Source: GWB1-37-8 sp964603935 (lineage in GTDB: Bacteria > Patescibacteriota > Microgenomatia > Levybacterales > UBA12049). From it: 60,691 bases of DNA. Position 1 is the stretch's first letter; every line of letters starts with the position of its first letter. The position numbers were made by a program, and so were the translations under genes. The stretch is taken from NCBI GenBank assembly GCA_964603935.1, contig CAZRWL010000004.1, positions 1 to 60,691 on the forward strand. The letters run 5' to 3'. This document shows positions 47,974-55,451 of the stretch, piece by piece. The notes below the pieces were generated by a model, which was not told the DNA's origin, did not search any database, and worked only from the letters and a program-made list of their open reading frames with translations.

Positions 47974-50343
47974 TTATATTTTTGCTTTTTTCAACAATAA
48001 AGAATTAGCGACAACAGAAATAGAACTGGTTGCCATGGCAACCGATGCAAAAATAGGACTCAAAAGAAGATGAAAAAACGGATATAAAACTCCCATAGCA
48101 ACCGGTATTAATATTACATTATAACCAAACGCCCAGAAAAGATTCAACTTAATTGTCCGCATTGTTTTTTTAGATAATTCGATGGCAGAAGCTACTGTTC
48201 TCAGATCTTTATTGATTAGGGTAATGCCTGCCGCTTCAATTGCCACATCTGTTCCTGTTCCCATCGCTATCCCAACATCTGCTGCAGCCAATGCCGGCGC
48301 ATCATTTATCCCATCGCCAACAAACGCAACTATCTTTTTTCCATTGTCATTCTGAATACCCTCCGGGTACTTCGCTTGCTTCAGAATCTCCTCTTTCTCT
48401 TGAGGCAATATTTCCGCGAAGACTTTCTTAATTCCAATTTGTTTTGCAATCGCATTTGCAGTTCTCTGGTTATCTCCGGTAATCATAACCGTTTCTATTG
48501 CCAAATTGTTTAACTGCTTAATCGCTTCTTTGGCAGAATCCTTAACCGTGTCTGCAACAGCAATAAGCCCTGCCAGTTTCCCATCAACAGCCAACATCAT
48601 AACCGTTTTCCCCTCACTTTCTAACTCCTCAAGGCGTCGCCTTGCAGAATCAACCTCTACCTTTTCTTTATCCATTAATTTTCTATTTCCAAACGAAACT
48701 TTTAACTTTGAACTTTGAACTTTTAACTCGCCCTCTACCCCGTGTCCTGCAATCGCCCTAAACCCTTCAATTTTGCTTAAAGCAAGCTTTTGTTCTTCCG
48801 CTTTCTTAACAATCGCCTCTGCCAGCGAATGCTCACTTCCCTTTTCCAACGACGCGGCCAAACGTAAAATATCCTCCTCATTGAAAGGGGTGGCAAAAGA
48901 GGAGCGGACGAGCGGAGCGACGGAGCTCGCCTGCTTGACAGGCGTGGCATGAGTATTCGCGGCAGGACCCCGACCAATGATGTCAGTGATGATTGGCTTC
49001 CCATTCGTAAGCGTTCCTGTTTTGTCAAAAATAACAACATTAACTTTATGAGCAGTTTCCAGGCTTTGGGCATCTTTGATAAGTATTCCTTTTTCTGCTC
49101 CCAACCCTGTACCAACCATTATTGCTGTTGGAGTTGCCAATCCCATCGCGCAGGGACAAGCGATAATTAGTACGGCAACCGTATTCAGCATGGCAAAAAC
49201 AAATGCCGGCTGCGGACCAAAAATATACCACAGACCAAACGTTACAAATGCCAGCATAATTACGATAGGCACAAAATAAGAAGAAATTAAATCCGCGATT
49301 CTTTGAATAGGCGCTTTGCTTCCCTGCGCTTCCTGCACTAACTTAATGATTTGCGCAAGCATGGTATCGCTGCCTACCTTTGTCGCTTTGTAGAGAAATG
49401 TTCCTGATTTATTAAAAGTTGCGCCAATAACCGCATCTCCTTTTATTTTATCGATAGGTAAACTTTCGCCTGTTACCATTGACTCATCAATTGAAGATTC
49501 TCCCTCCATAATAACTCCGTCAACAGGAATTTTTTCACCCGGTCTGACACGGATAACTTCACCAACGGCAACTTGATCTATTGGAATATCAACTTCTACC
49601 CTTCCCCCTTCCCCCTTCCCCCTTAAAACCCTTGCAGTCTTGGCTTGTAAACCTATTAATTTTTTAATCGCTTCCGATGTGCCCGCCTTTGCTTTTGCTT
49701 CGAAATAACGTCCCAACAAAATCAAGCCGATAACAATCGTAGCCACATCAAAATATGGCATTGCCTCCAAGCCTAAATTCATGATTATATTAGGTAAAAA
49801 TGTTACGAATGCCGAATAAGCAAAAGCAACAGTTGTTCCCAATGCAACCAGAGTGTCCATATTGGCAGTTCGATGTCTTAAGGCAGGAATTGTCGCTTGA
49901 TAAAACATGCTTCCTGCCCAAAACTGAACAGGAATAGCAAGCAGAAATTGCACGAAGAAGTTTTTCAAAAAAATGGGCGCGGTGTTTATCAACCCGGGAA
50001 AACTTCCCCACAAAATCAGCGCTCCCAAAAACAAACTTACAATTACCTTATTCTTCAAAGCTTTCAGTTCTTTTTCTTTTTCAATTTTTTCCTTGTCCGC
50101 CAAAGCTTCAGCGTCGGCGGATTTATCTCCAACAATTAATTTATATCCAACATTGGATACTGCAGATGCTATTTGTTCTTCTCTGCATACATCTGGATCG
50201 TATGTTACCGTTGCTTTTTCTGTTGCCAAATTTACCGCAGCATTACTTATGCCTGAAGTTTTCATCAATGCTCTTTCAATTGTCCTCACACAAGAAGCAC
50301 AATGCATGCCCTTGATTGGAAATGTTTTTTTAACTTCTACCAT
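47974..50343 (-). CDS. copA: Copper-exporting P1B-type ATPase
   Basis: 789 residues: one HMA domain (GMHCASC), eight transmembrane helices, CPC in IIACPCAMGLATPT, DKTGTLT phosphorylation site, MITGDN and GDGINDAPAL. It pumps Cu(I) out. The HP motif reads SEHS instead of SEHP. Four segments are foreign to the family: SADAEALAD (50096-50121), GRGP...ATP (48887-48975), LKVQSSKLKV (48697-48728) and ILKQAKYPEGIQNDN (48344-48391). The start MVEVKK is chosen; the open frame upstream reads through a palindromic repeat. Confidence 0.95.
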   Translation of the reverse strand: MVEVKKTFPIKGMHCASCVRTIERALMKTSGISNAAVNLATEKATVTYDPDVCREEQIASAVSNVGYKLIVGDKSADAEALADKEKIEKEKELKALKNKVIVSLFLGALILWGSFPGLINTAPIFLKNFFVQFLLAIPVQFWAGSMFYQATIPALRHRTANMDTLVALGTTVAFAYSAFVTFLPNIIMNLGLEAMPYFDVATIVIGLILLGRYFEAKAKAGTSEAIKKLIGLQAKTARVLRGKGEGGRVEVDIPIDQVAVGEVIRVRPGEKIPVDGVIMEGESSIDESMVTGESLPIDKIKGDAVIGATFNKSGTFLYKATKVGSDTMLAQIIKLVQEAQGSKAPIQRIADLISSYFVPIVIMLAFVTFGLWYIFGPQPAFVFAMLNTVAVLIIACPCAMGLATPTAIMVGTGLGAEKGILIKDAQSLETAHKVNVVIFDKTGTLTNGKPIITDIIGRGPAANTHATPVKQASSVAPLVRSSFATPFNEEDILRLAASLEKGSEHSLAEAIVKKAEEQKLALSKIEGFRAIAGHGVEGELKVQSSKLKVSFGNRKLMDKEKVEVDSARRRLEELESEGKTVMMLAVDGKLAGLIAVADTVKDSAKEAIKQLNNLAIETVMITGDNQRTANAIAKQIGIKKVFAEILPQEKEEILKQAKYPEGIQNDNGKKIVAFVGDGINDAPALAAADVGIAMGTGTDVAIEAAGITLINKDLRTVASAIELSKKTMRTIKLNLFWAFGYNVILIPVAMGVLYPFFHLLLSPIFASVAMATSSISVVANSLLLKKAKI
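48344..48391. repeat. Family A 48-bp repeat inside copA
   Basis: TTGTCATTCTGAATACCC, then TCCGGGTACTTCGCTTG and CTTCAGAATCTCC. It encodes ILKQAKYPEGIQNDN in frame between the P-domain segments LPQEKEE and KKIVAFVGDG. Confidence 0.92.
48697..48728. repeat. 7-bp repeat run inside copA
   Basis: AACTTTG/AACTTTT units, four to five copies. In frame they encode the LKVQSSKLKV part of the nucleotide-binding domain. Confidence 0.75.
48887..48975. repeat. Family C repeat inside copA
   Basis: Begins GGGGTGGCAAAAGAGGAGC and ends GGCAGGACCCCGACC, the same ends as 35346-35440. It encodes GRGPAANTHATPVKQA... to ATP between TDII and FNEEDIL. Confidence 0.85.
50096..50121. repeat. Palindromic repeat inside copA
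   Basis: TCCGCC and GGCGGA ends around AAAGCTTCAGCGTC. It encodes SADAEALAD in the linker between the HMA domain and the first helix. It resembles the ends of the intergenic element 51049-51113. Confidence 0.75.
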
Positions 50344-50350
50344 AGTTTTA

Positions 50351-50379
50351 TTGTCATGCCGAACTCGTTTCGGCATCTC
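50351..50379. repeat. Palindromic repeat, family A variant (intergenic)
   Basis: TTGTCATGCCGAACTC then GTTTCGGCATCTC, between the cupredoxin gene and copA. It touches the cupredoxin stop codon. Confidence 0.85.
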
Positions 50380-50743
50380 AATCCTTAACAATAATTTTCC
50401 CATGAAACATGCCCATTCCGCAGGAAATTTCAAATATTCCGCTTTTCTTGGGTGTTATTTGAATTGTCGTTGTTTTATTTAAAGGCAGGTATTGTCTGAT
50501 TTTAAAATCAGGAATTAAAACTTCTTCCAAACACGAACTTGAATCTTGGCGTATAAAATTAAGCGCCGTTTTCTTTCCTTTTTTAATTGAAATTGCATTT
50601 GGCGTATATCCCCCCTTAACAATAATATCAACCGTATCGCTCACCGAAACCATCGCTCCTTCTCTTTTCAGCAAAAAAAACCAATAAGTAAATCCTATTC
50701 CAAAAACACTAAAAATAGCGACCAATAATTTATCAATAGTCAT
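50378..50743 (-). CDS. Membrane-anchored cupredoxin
   Basis: 121 residues: an N-terminal anchor (LLVAIFSVFGIGFTYWFFLL), then a cupredoxin-like domain IIVKGGYTPNAISIKKGKKTALNFI with Cys in SSSCLEEV and the metal site CGMGMFHG. It matches the C-terminal domain of the SafE fusion at 46956 almost motif by motif. Probably a periplasmic-face copper carrier. The ATG at 50743 follows an AAAGGAT ribosome site; the upstream frame is ignored. Confidence 0.82.
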   Translation of the reverse strand: MTIDKLLVAIFSVFGIGFTYWFFLLKREGAMVSVSDTVDIIVKGGYTPNAISIKKGKKTALNFIRQDSSSCLEEVLIPDFKIRQYLPLNKTTTIQITPKKSGIFEISCGMGMFHGKIIVKD

Positions 50744-50766
50744 AATGATTATCCTTTCTAAGGATA

Positions 50767-51030
50767 TTACTTTGACCAGCGATTGTACAGCGTAATTGTG
50801 CCGTACACCGTTATCCAAGTCAAGCCTGATGCAGTTGCTAATCCTAGAATTAATGATCCCAAATCCGGAGCAAATGCAGCTTTGACCGTCTCAAGATTTA
50901 CAGTATGCATCCAAGATTGAGCAATGGAAAAGAGCAAATCCGGCATTAGATACGAAAATAACGCGCAAGCTATGACCCAAACCCCCATAACCGCTGCTCC
51001 CGCGTTGGCGAAAACTTTTGCATTCAACAT
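50767..51030 (-). CDS. DUF5676-like small membrane protein
   Basis: 87 residues from MLNAKVFANAGAAVMGVWVIA, with two hydrophobic helices (AAVMGVWVIACALFSYLMP and LGSLILGLATASGLTWITVYG), resembling the DUF5676 family often found beside copper genes. The start is fixed by a strong GGGAGGTGATAAAG ribosome site. The open frame upstream (58 codons) comes from a palindromic repeat. Function unknown. Confidence 0.7.
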   Translation of the reverse strand: MLNAKVFANAGAAVMGVWVIACALFSYLMPDLLFSIAQSWMHTVNLETVKAAFAPDLGSLILGLATASGLTWITVYGTITLYNRWSK

Positions 51031-51048
51031 CTTTATCACCTCCCTTCG

Positions 51049-51113
51049 CCCGCCAAAGCTTTCTCGGCCTTCGTAGCCGAAGTTACTTCGGCGAAGGAGG
51101 CAGCGTCGGCGGG
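51049..51113. repeat. 65-bp palindromic repeat (intergenic)
   Basis: CCCGCC (51049-51054) and GGCGGG (51108-51113) ends, with an inner hairpin GCCGAAGTTACTTCGGC. It lies between ccdA and the DUF5676-like gene. Confidence 0.8.
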
Positions 51114-51121
51114 TCTTCTCG

Positions 51122-51955
51122 TTATATCTTTTTTCTAATTTTATAAAAAACAAAAACAAGAACTGCGACGAAAGCAAGATTGAGAATAAGATTATTTCCA
51201 ACATATTGATTCACGAAACTGCTTGCATTGGTAATTATTTTTGTAAACCCCGCAACATCGCCCATTCCCAAGCGGCCGATTGCTTTTAAGTAAATAATCG
51301 TTATTCCTGTGAATGCAAAAATAATGCTGGCTGCAAGACTGCTTAAAGTTACGATTCTTTCCTTTCTCAGAAATACAAAACTCAACAACGGCTTTCTTAA
51401 AAATGCAAGTTTATTAATTTTTCCGGAAAGAAATACCGCTATAAAAAGAAGCGGCATAATCATTCCCAATACATACATTCCTCCGATAGACAAAGCTCCG
51501 AAAAAATTAGGAGAGAGAAATGTCAATGTCAATATGCCAATCAAAACCGGCGCGCAACAAGCAGATGTAATGCCCGAAAAAATTCCCAGAGTAAAAACCG
51601 AAAGCACATCGGTTTTTCGCGTGTCACGTCCAGGAAAACTTGGCATTGGTAATTTTACTCCTAAAAAAGTAATTGCAGCTGATATAAGCATGATAAATCC
51701 GCCTATGAAATAAATACTGTCATGATAGACAAAGAGAGCTTTTGATAACGCTGCCACTCCCAAAACAGCAGGCATCATCACTACAAAAATACCCAATCCA
51801 AAAACCAATGTCATCAAAACCACTTTCTCTTTTTCCTTAAATACGCTGCCTAGATATGCCGGCAGTAAAAAGGAAATACAGCAGGGAGCAAAAAGGGCAA
51901 CTATTCCCGCAGCAAACGCAGCGATTAAAGAAGTTTGAAAAACTATCTGCTCCAT
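51122..51955 (-). CDS. CcdA/DsbD-type thiol-electron transporter
   Basis: 277 residues, seven or eight helices. VALFAPCCISFLLPAYLGSVF and SGITSACCAPVLIGILTLTF each bear Cys-Cys, and they take the places of the two redox cysteines in CcdA/DsbD; the pairs are unusual. It carries reducing power across the membrane. The ATG at 51955 overlaps the previous stop (TAATG), so translation is coupled. A role in keeping copper-binding Cys reduced is inferred. Confidence 0.88.
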   Translation of the reverse strand: MEQIVFQTSLIAAFAAGIVALFAPCCISFLLPAYLGSVFKEKEKVVLMTLVFGLGIFVVMMPAVLGVAALSKALFVYHDSIYFIGGFIMLISAAITFLGVKLPMPSFPGRDTRKTDVLSVFTLGIFSGITSACCAPVLIGILTLTFLSPNFFGALSIGGMYVLGMIMPLLFIAVFLSGKINKLAFLRKPLLSFVFLRKERIVTLSSLAASIIFAFTGITIIYLKAIGRLGMGDVAGFTKIITNASSFVNQYVGNNLILNLAFVAVLVFVFYKIRKKI

Positions 51956-52905
51956 TATGCCCCGCACCCTCCCTGCTGAACATTTAAGCCCGGTACATTC
52001 TGAACATTTTGACGGGTTTGCTGTGATCCCTGCGCTGAAGAATATTGAGAGCTCAAGGCAGTCCTGGCATCAACTTTGCTCCAATCAATCCCTTGTTTAC
52101 CAAAATATGCGGCGAGCTCTACGTAGGTTTGCGGAAACCAGAAGGCGTTAAGAGCGAGAATATCTTTGTAGATTTGCTTCTCCGGGACACCTTGAGAAAC
52201 TGCAAGCTCTATATATCCTAATGCTGCCATGCCATGATTGCAATCTGGGAATTCAGTTGAATTATTACAGCAGGGACGAAAAACATTCTGCGCAATTCTC
52301 TTGACCAGTTCTTGCTGCTCCACAGTTAGTTTAATAATTTCTGCCGAAGAATAAAGTTCGGATGTGGGTTTGGATCCCAAATTCCATCCGCCGGTTGACG
52401 CAAAATTCATCACATCTCCTTTGCCATAGATTTTCATTGACCCTTCTTCAAGAATTTTGTTTTTATTAACCAATCCCAATGCCCATAAAGTATTTACCAT
52501 GAACCGCGAATTGGATTCGTTAATTGTCATTTTATCATTTGAAACACTCATTAAATGCCCCATCTCTTTTTTCGCCGCCATATCCTGAACAAATAACTCC
52601 TCATATTTTGTTTTATCTATAACTCCTGATTCCAATAACTGTTTTCCGATATCGCTCCATTTAGCAGCTAATTTATATCCTTTCTGAGGCAATACTTTTT
52701 GTTTAAGAATTTGCGCAAGTTCTTCCGGATTTTTTGTTGTTTTTGCCAATTCGAAGAGTTGAACATTGAAGTTTTTTTTCATAATGTAATATTGCACAAA
52801 TCCTGTAATTAAAACCGAATTTAAGAGCAACAGAATAACCATCCATATTGGTATCACTTTGAAAAGCAATTTTCTTATTTTTCTTTTAAATTTTTTGGAA
52901 GCCAT
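51955..52905 (-). CDS. Cys-rich membrane-anchored protein of the copper operon
   Basis: 316 residues: one N-terminal anchor (about 16-38, VIPIWMVILLLLNSVLITGF), a helical domain, then the motif RPCCNNSTEFPDCNHGMAAL (about 211-228) with C212, C213, C222, H224 and M226, which look like metal ligands. The Gln-rich C-terminus ends QQGGCGA. I do not know a named family. It overlaps ccdA (TAATG) and follows a DUF1573 gene by 2 bases, so it belongs to the CsoR-controlled unit; copper binding is inferred. Confidence 0.75.
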   Translation of the reverse strand: MASKKFKRKIRKLLFKVIPIWMVILLLLNSVLITGFVQYYIMKKNFNVQLFELAKTTKNPEELAQILKQKVLPQKGYKLAAKWSDIGKQLLESGVIDKTKYEELFVQDMAAKKEMGHLMSVSNDKMTINESNSRFMVNTLWALGLVNKNKILEEGSMKIYGKGDVMNFASTGGWNLGSKPTSELYSSAEIIKLTVEQQELVKRIAQNVFRPCCNNSTEFPDCNHGMAALGYIELAVSQGVPEKQIYKDILALNAFWFPQTYVELAAYFGKQGIDWSKVDARTALSSQYSSAQGSQQTRQNVQNVPGLNVQQGGCGA

Positions 52906-52907
52906 TT

Positions 52908-53405
52908 TTATTTCACAACTGTTCCCGTAAGAGTAAATGTCAACTTGGAGTTGGCCTTATCATTTGTTTCAACCGATACAAATCTGTTTATCGGCCCTAC
53001 GCCTTGAGGTCCGTGATACGCAGGATCAAAAACAGCAGTTAATTTTGCCTCTGCGCCTTTTGGTATTTCTCCAACCCATGCAGACAAACCGTCCATGCCA
53101 AAACGCGGACCATCAACTCCGTTAATCGTAACATAAGCTTTTGTACAATGACAGGAAGTTTTTATATTGAATAATTTAAGTATGTCTGTACCTGTATTTT
53201 TGATAGCAAAAGCTTTCGTAACATTTCCTTTGTACATCGGTATATTCCCCCAATCAAAACTTGTGGAATCCGACACATAAGCTTTGGCGTTCTGAGAAGC
53301 TGTGATTTGAGGAGTATTCGTAGTTTTCGTTAAGAAAAACACTCCTCCAAAAAACAAGACTATTGTTGAAATAACCATTAGAATAATGATCTTTTTTTCG
53401 CTCAT
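52908..53405 (-). CDS. DUF1573-domain exported protein
   Basis: 165 residues: an N-terminal anchor (IIILMVISTIVLFFGGVFFL) and an Ig-like DUF1573 domain, FDWGNIPMYKGNVTKAFAIKNTGTDILKLFNIKTSCHCTKAYV. The Cys-His-Cys in TSCHCTKA is a family feature and might bind metal. It follows csoR by 1 base and precedes the Cys-rich protein by 2, so the first genes of the operon are tightly coupled. Confidence 0.88.
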   Translation of the reverse strand: MSEKKIIILMVISTIVLFFGGVFFLTKTTNTPQITASQNAKAYVSDSTSFDWGNIPMYKGNVTKAFAIKNTGTDILKLFNIKTSCHCTKAYVTINGVDGPRFGMDGLSAWVGEIPKGAEAKLTAVFDPAYHGPQGVGPINRFVSVETNDKANSKLTFTLTGTVVK

Positions 53406-53406
53406 A

Positions 53407-53682
53407 TTAATTATTTGTTTTTTTAAAAATAGTCATAATTTCTTCGATTGCTTTTTCTTGCTTGCCTTTTCTGATAGAGTCAATTGCGCAGGTTTTGAGG
53501 TGATTTTCCAAAACAACTCCTTCAGTTTGCGAAATTGCATTTTCCACTGCTTGCATTTGATGAAGCACATCAATGCAGTAAGTATCGTCCTCAACCATTT
53601 GAATAACTTTTTTTAGATGCCCATTAGCAATTTTTAAACGGTGGAGTATTCTTTCCTGTGTATCTTTCGGTCTGTATGCCAT
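53407..53682 (-). CDS. csoR: CsoR-type copper-sensing repressor
   Basis: 91 residues, all helical. RILHRLKIANGHLKKVIQMVEDDTYCIDVLHQ and ENHLKTCAID give Cys36, His61 and Cys65, the Cu(I)-binding triad of CsoR. Apo-CsoR sits on the operator and leaves it when Cu(I) binds. It heads the copper operon, and a GC-rich operator lies directly over its promoter. Formaldehyde (FrmR) relatives lack this His. Confidence 0.95.
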   Translation of the reverse strand: MAYRPKDTQERILHRLKIANGHLKKVIQMVEDDTYCIDVLHQMQAVENAISQTEGVVLENHLKTCAIDSIRKGKQEKAIEEIMTIFKKTNN

Positions 53683-53700
53683 AAAATTAAGTGAAGAAGG

Positions 53701-53721
53701 ATATCCCCCCTACGGGGATAT
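53701..53721. promoter_or_regulatory. CsoR operator
   Basis: Perfect inverted repeat ATATCCCC (53701-53708) and GGGGATAT (53714-53721) with a CCTAC spacer, typical of the GC-centred CsoR box. It overlaps the -10 box (53720-53725) and the expected transcript start, so binding would block transcription. Confidence 0.85.
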
Positions 53722-53748
53722 ATTACTACCACAGAATACCCATGTCAA
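53720..53748 (-). promoter_or_regulatory. Promoter of the copper operon
   Basis: On the minus strand TTGACA (53743-53748), 17-base spacer and TAATAT (53720-53725). The CsoR operator overlaps its -10 end. Confidence 0.85.
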
Positions 53749-53879
53749 TAAGTAAATAAAAATCGTAAAAAAATGAACGGACTTTTTTCTGGGGAGGGTT
53801 TTAGTTAGTAATATTTTTACCCATAGTCCTAACAAACGCATCTCTTAAAGCGGAAATTTTAGAAATATTCTTCTATTAT

Positions 53880-55052
53880 TCATTCTGCCTCCCTCGACCA
53901 AAAATGTACTCTCCTGCGCACAATATTTCTAGCTTTTCTGAAAGCTTTAATTGGAGCAAGATTATCAAGTAAGGGAGTTATGTCCACATAGATATCACCA
54001 CGTGGATTAGCATATTCGTTAGGTCTTAATGCGTTAACCTGACTATGATACTCAATTGGCTTATGCGTTAAGCATCCGCTATCAATAACTTCCGGCATCA
54101 CCCCATAACTATTAACCTCTATATCCAAAAAGGCTATTCTATCAATCCAAACTCTACCTAGCCTATCATACGCCATTACCCATTCTACTGGTCGTCCATT
54201 AAGAGATGCTATGTAAGTTTCTAGCGTGAATACTTCTGGGGGCTGTCTTGAAACATCTGTTCTAACCGGAGGATTTTTAAAACTGGGAACAAATGCTTTT
54301 AGCGTAGGATCGGAAAAGTCAAAACTTCTAAATCTTGCTGACAAATTTGCATTTTTCCCAAATATCTCTTGCTTTAAATAACCTGGTTGATATTTCTGGA
54401 ATTGTTTTAGCACGCCTTTATCATCGTACCTCTTAATTTCCTTATCAAAAGTGTACCATTCCGCCTGTGAGTTAGTTAGTCTTCCTTTGTTCGTTGATAA
54501 TCCAAAATATTTCTCTATAAGTCCTGTTCCATAACGGCTTTTACGGGTACGATCAGCACTATATTGCATTATGTACCTAATTATATTTTCATGTGATTTT
54601 GCTTCTTGTGTGTAATGTATCCCCGTTCCCTTACTATAACCACCAGGTCCGTCACCAGACGTAGTCCTCCAAGTTTTACCACTTACTGACTCAACAACAA
54701 CCCTTGGCAGCAGTTTTCCCGTATATGAATCTTCGTAAAACATAATTAATGTTCCGCCAAAATTACCAGGCAATGCTACAAAGAAATTTCTTTTTCCAAT
54801 CGTGAGTAAATTAACTGGCTTAAGTTCTTCTTTGGATAAAAGTGTTCTTGTTAGCTCAAGTTGGTTTGGATCATGAACTGCTTGTTCTATTTTATGATTC
54901 TCTTCAGAGGTTAGTGGTCTTACCATGTAGGGTTTTAGGAATTCGCCATTTGAGCGATCGGATTCTCCAATGCCTGCGCCTTTCGGAAATATTCTTCCCA
55001 AAAAACGATCCAAATGTCCTTTATTTTCTTTTTGAACGTCACCCTCTGCCAT
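53880..55052 (-). CDS. Protein of unknown function (390 aa)
   Basis: 390 residues, soluble, no signal peptide from the chosen start MAEGDVQ. The frame opens 30 codons upstream, but that would run into the promoter of the divergent antitoxin gene. The middle GGYSKGTGIHYTQEAKSHENIIRYI and the end RGDIYVDITPLLDNLAPIKAFRKARNIVRRRVHFW are conserved-looking, but no family is recognised. It has mixed strand/helix content and stands alone between the copper operon and toxin-antitoxin genes. Confidence 0.65.
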   Translation of the reverse strand: MAEGDVQKENKGHLDRFLGRIFPKGAGIGESDRSNGEFLKPYMVRPLTSEENHKIEQAVHDPNQLELTRTLLSKEELKPVNLLTIGKRNFFVALPGNFGGTLIMFYEDSYTGKLLPRVVVESVSGKTWRTTSGDGPGGYSKGTGIHYTQEAKSHENIIRYIMQYSADRTRKSRYGTGLIEKYFGLSTNKGRLTNSQAEWYTFDKEIKRYDDKGVLKQFQKYQPGYLKQEIFGKNANLSARFRSFDFSDPTLKAFVPSFKNPPVRTDVSRQPPEVFTLETYIASLNGRPVEWVMAYDRLGRVWIDRIAFLDIEVNSYGVMPEVIDSGCLTHKPIEYHSQVNALRPNEYANPRGDIYVDITPLLDNLAPIKAFRKARNIVRRRVHFWSREAE

Positions 55053-55119
55053 ACACATAAAGTATAACATACCGCTTACAAAAAGTTGGTTGGGGAATTT
55101 TGCCCCCATAAAATACCCC

Positions 55120-55153
55120 TTGACAAACAACGTAAAGTACAATACAATGTACT
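55120..55153 (+). promoter_or_regulatory. Promoter and operator of a Phd/PIN pair
   Basis: TTGACA (55120-55125), 17-base spacer, TACAAT (55143-55148). The inverted repeat AGTAC (55136-55140) and GTACT (55149-55153) lies across the -10 box, a likely site for the antitoxin. Confidence 0.7.
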
Positions 55154-55157
55154 ATGT

Positions 55158-55451
55158 ATGTTACAGATCGTAAATATTACCGATGCGAGGAATAACTTAG
55201 CAAAGCTTATTGAGAAAATAAAAATTACCAAAGAACCCGTTGTCATAGTTCAGGATAGTACTCCTTCTGTTGTTTTGTACCCTTATGACGAAATGGTAAA
55301 ACAGGAACAAGAAAGAAATCAGCTTTTCAAACTAAGATTCGAGAAGATATTCAACGAAGGAAAAGAATCTTTCAAAAAATATCTTCAGAAAAAATCAATA
55401 CGGAATCCCCGTTCAGAAGATAAAGCCTACTCAATTATAAAAAATGCATAA
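55158..55451 (+). CDS. Phd/YefM-type antitoxin
   Basis: 97 residues. MLQIVNITDARNNLAKLIEKIKITKEPVVIVQDSTPSVVLYPYDEM is a Phd/YefM N-terminal domain; the basic helical C-terminus (FKLRFEKIFNEGKESFKKYL) should bind the toxin. ATG at 55158 lies just after the promoter. The 3' end overlaps the PIN toxin gene by 8 bases. The pairing of a Phd antitoxin with a PIN toxin is common. Confidence 0.85.
   Translation: MLQIVNITDARNNLAKLIEKIKITKEPVVIVQDSTPSVVLYPYDEMVKQEQERNQLFKLRFEKIFNEGKESFKKYLQKKSIRNPRSEDKAYSIIKNA

Noticed and set aside
50344..50433. 30-codon N-terminal extension of CopA
   Set aside because: It is translated from a palindromic repeat and the previous gene's end; CopA similarity begins at MVEVKK.
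51031..51204. 58-codon extension of the DUF5676-like gene
   Set aside because: It reads through a 65-bp palindromic repeat, while a strong ribosome site marks the start at 51030.
55053..55142. 30-codon extension of the 390-residue protein
   Set aside because: It would run across the promoter of the divergent antitoxin gene.
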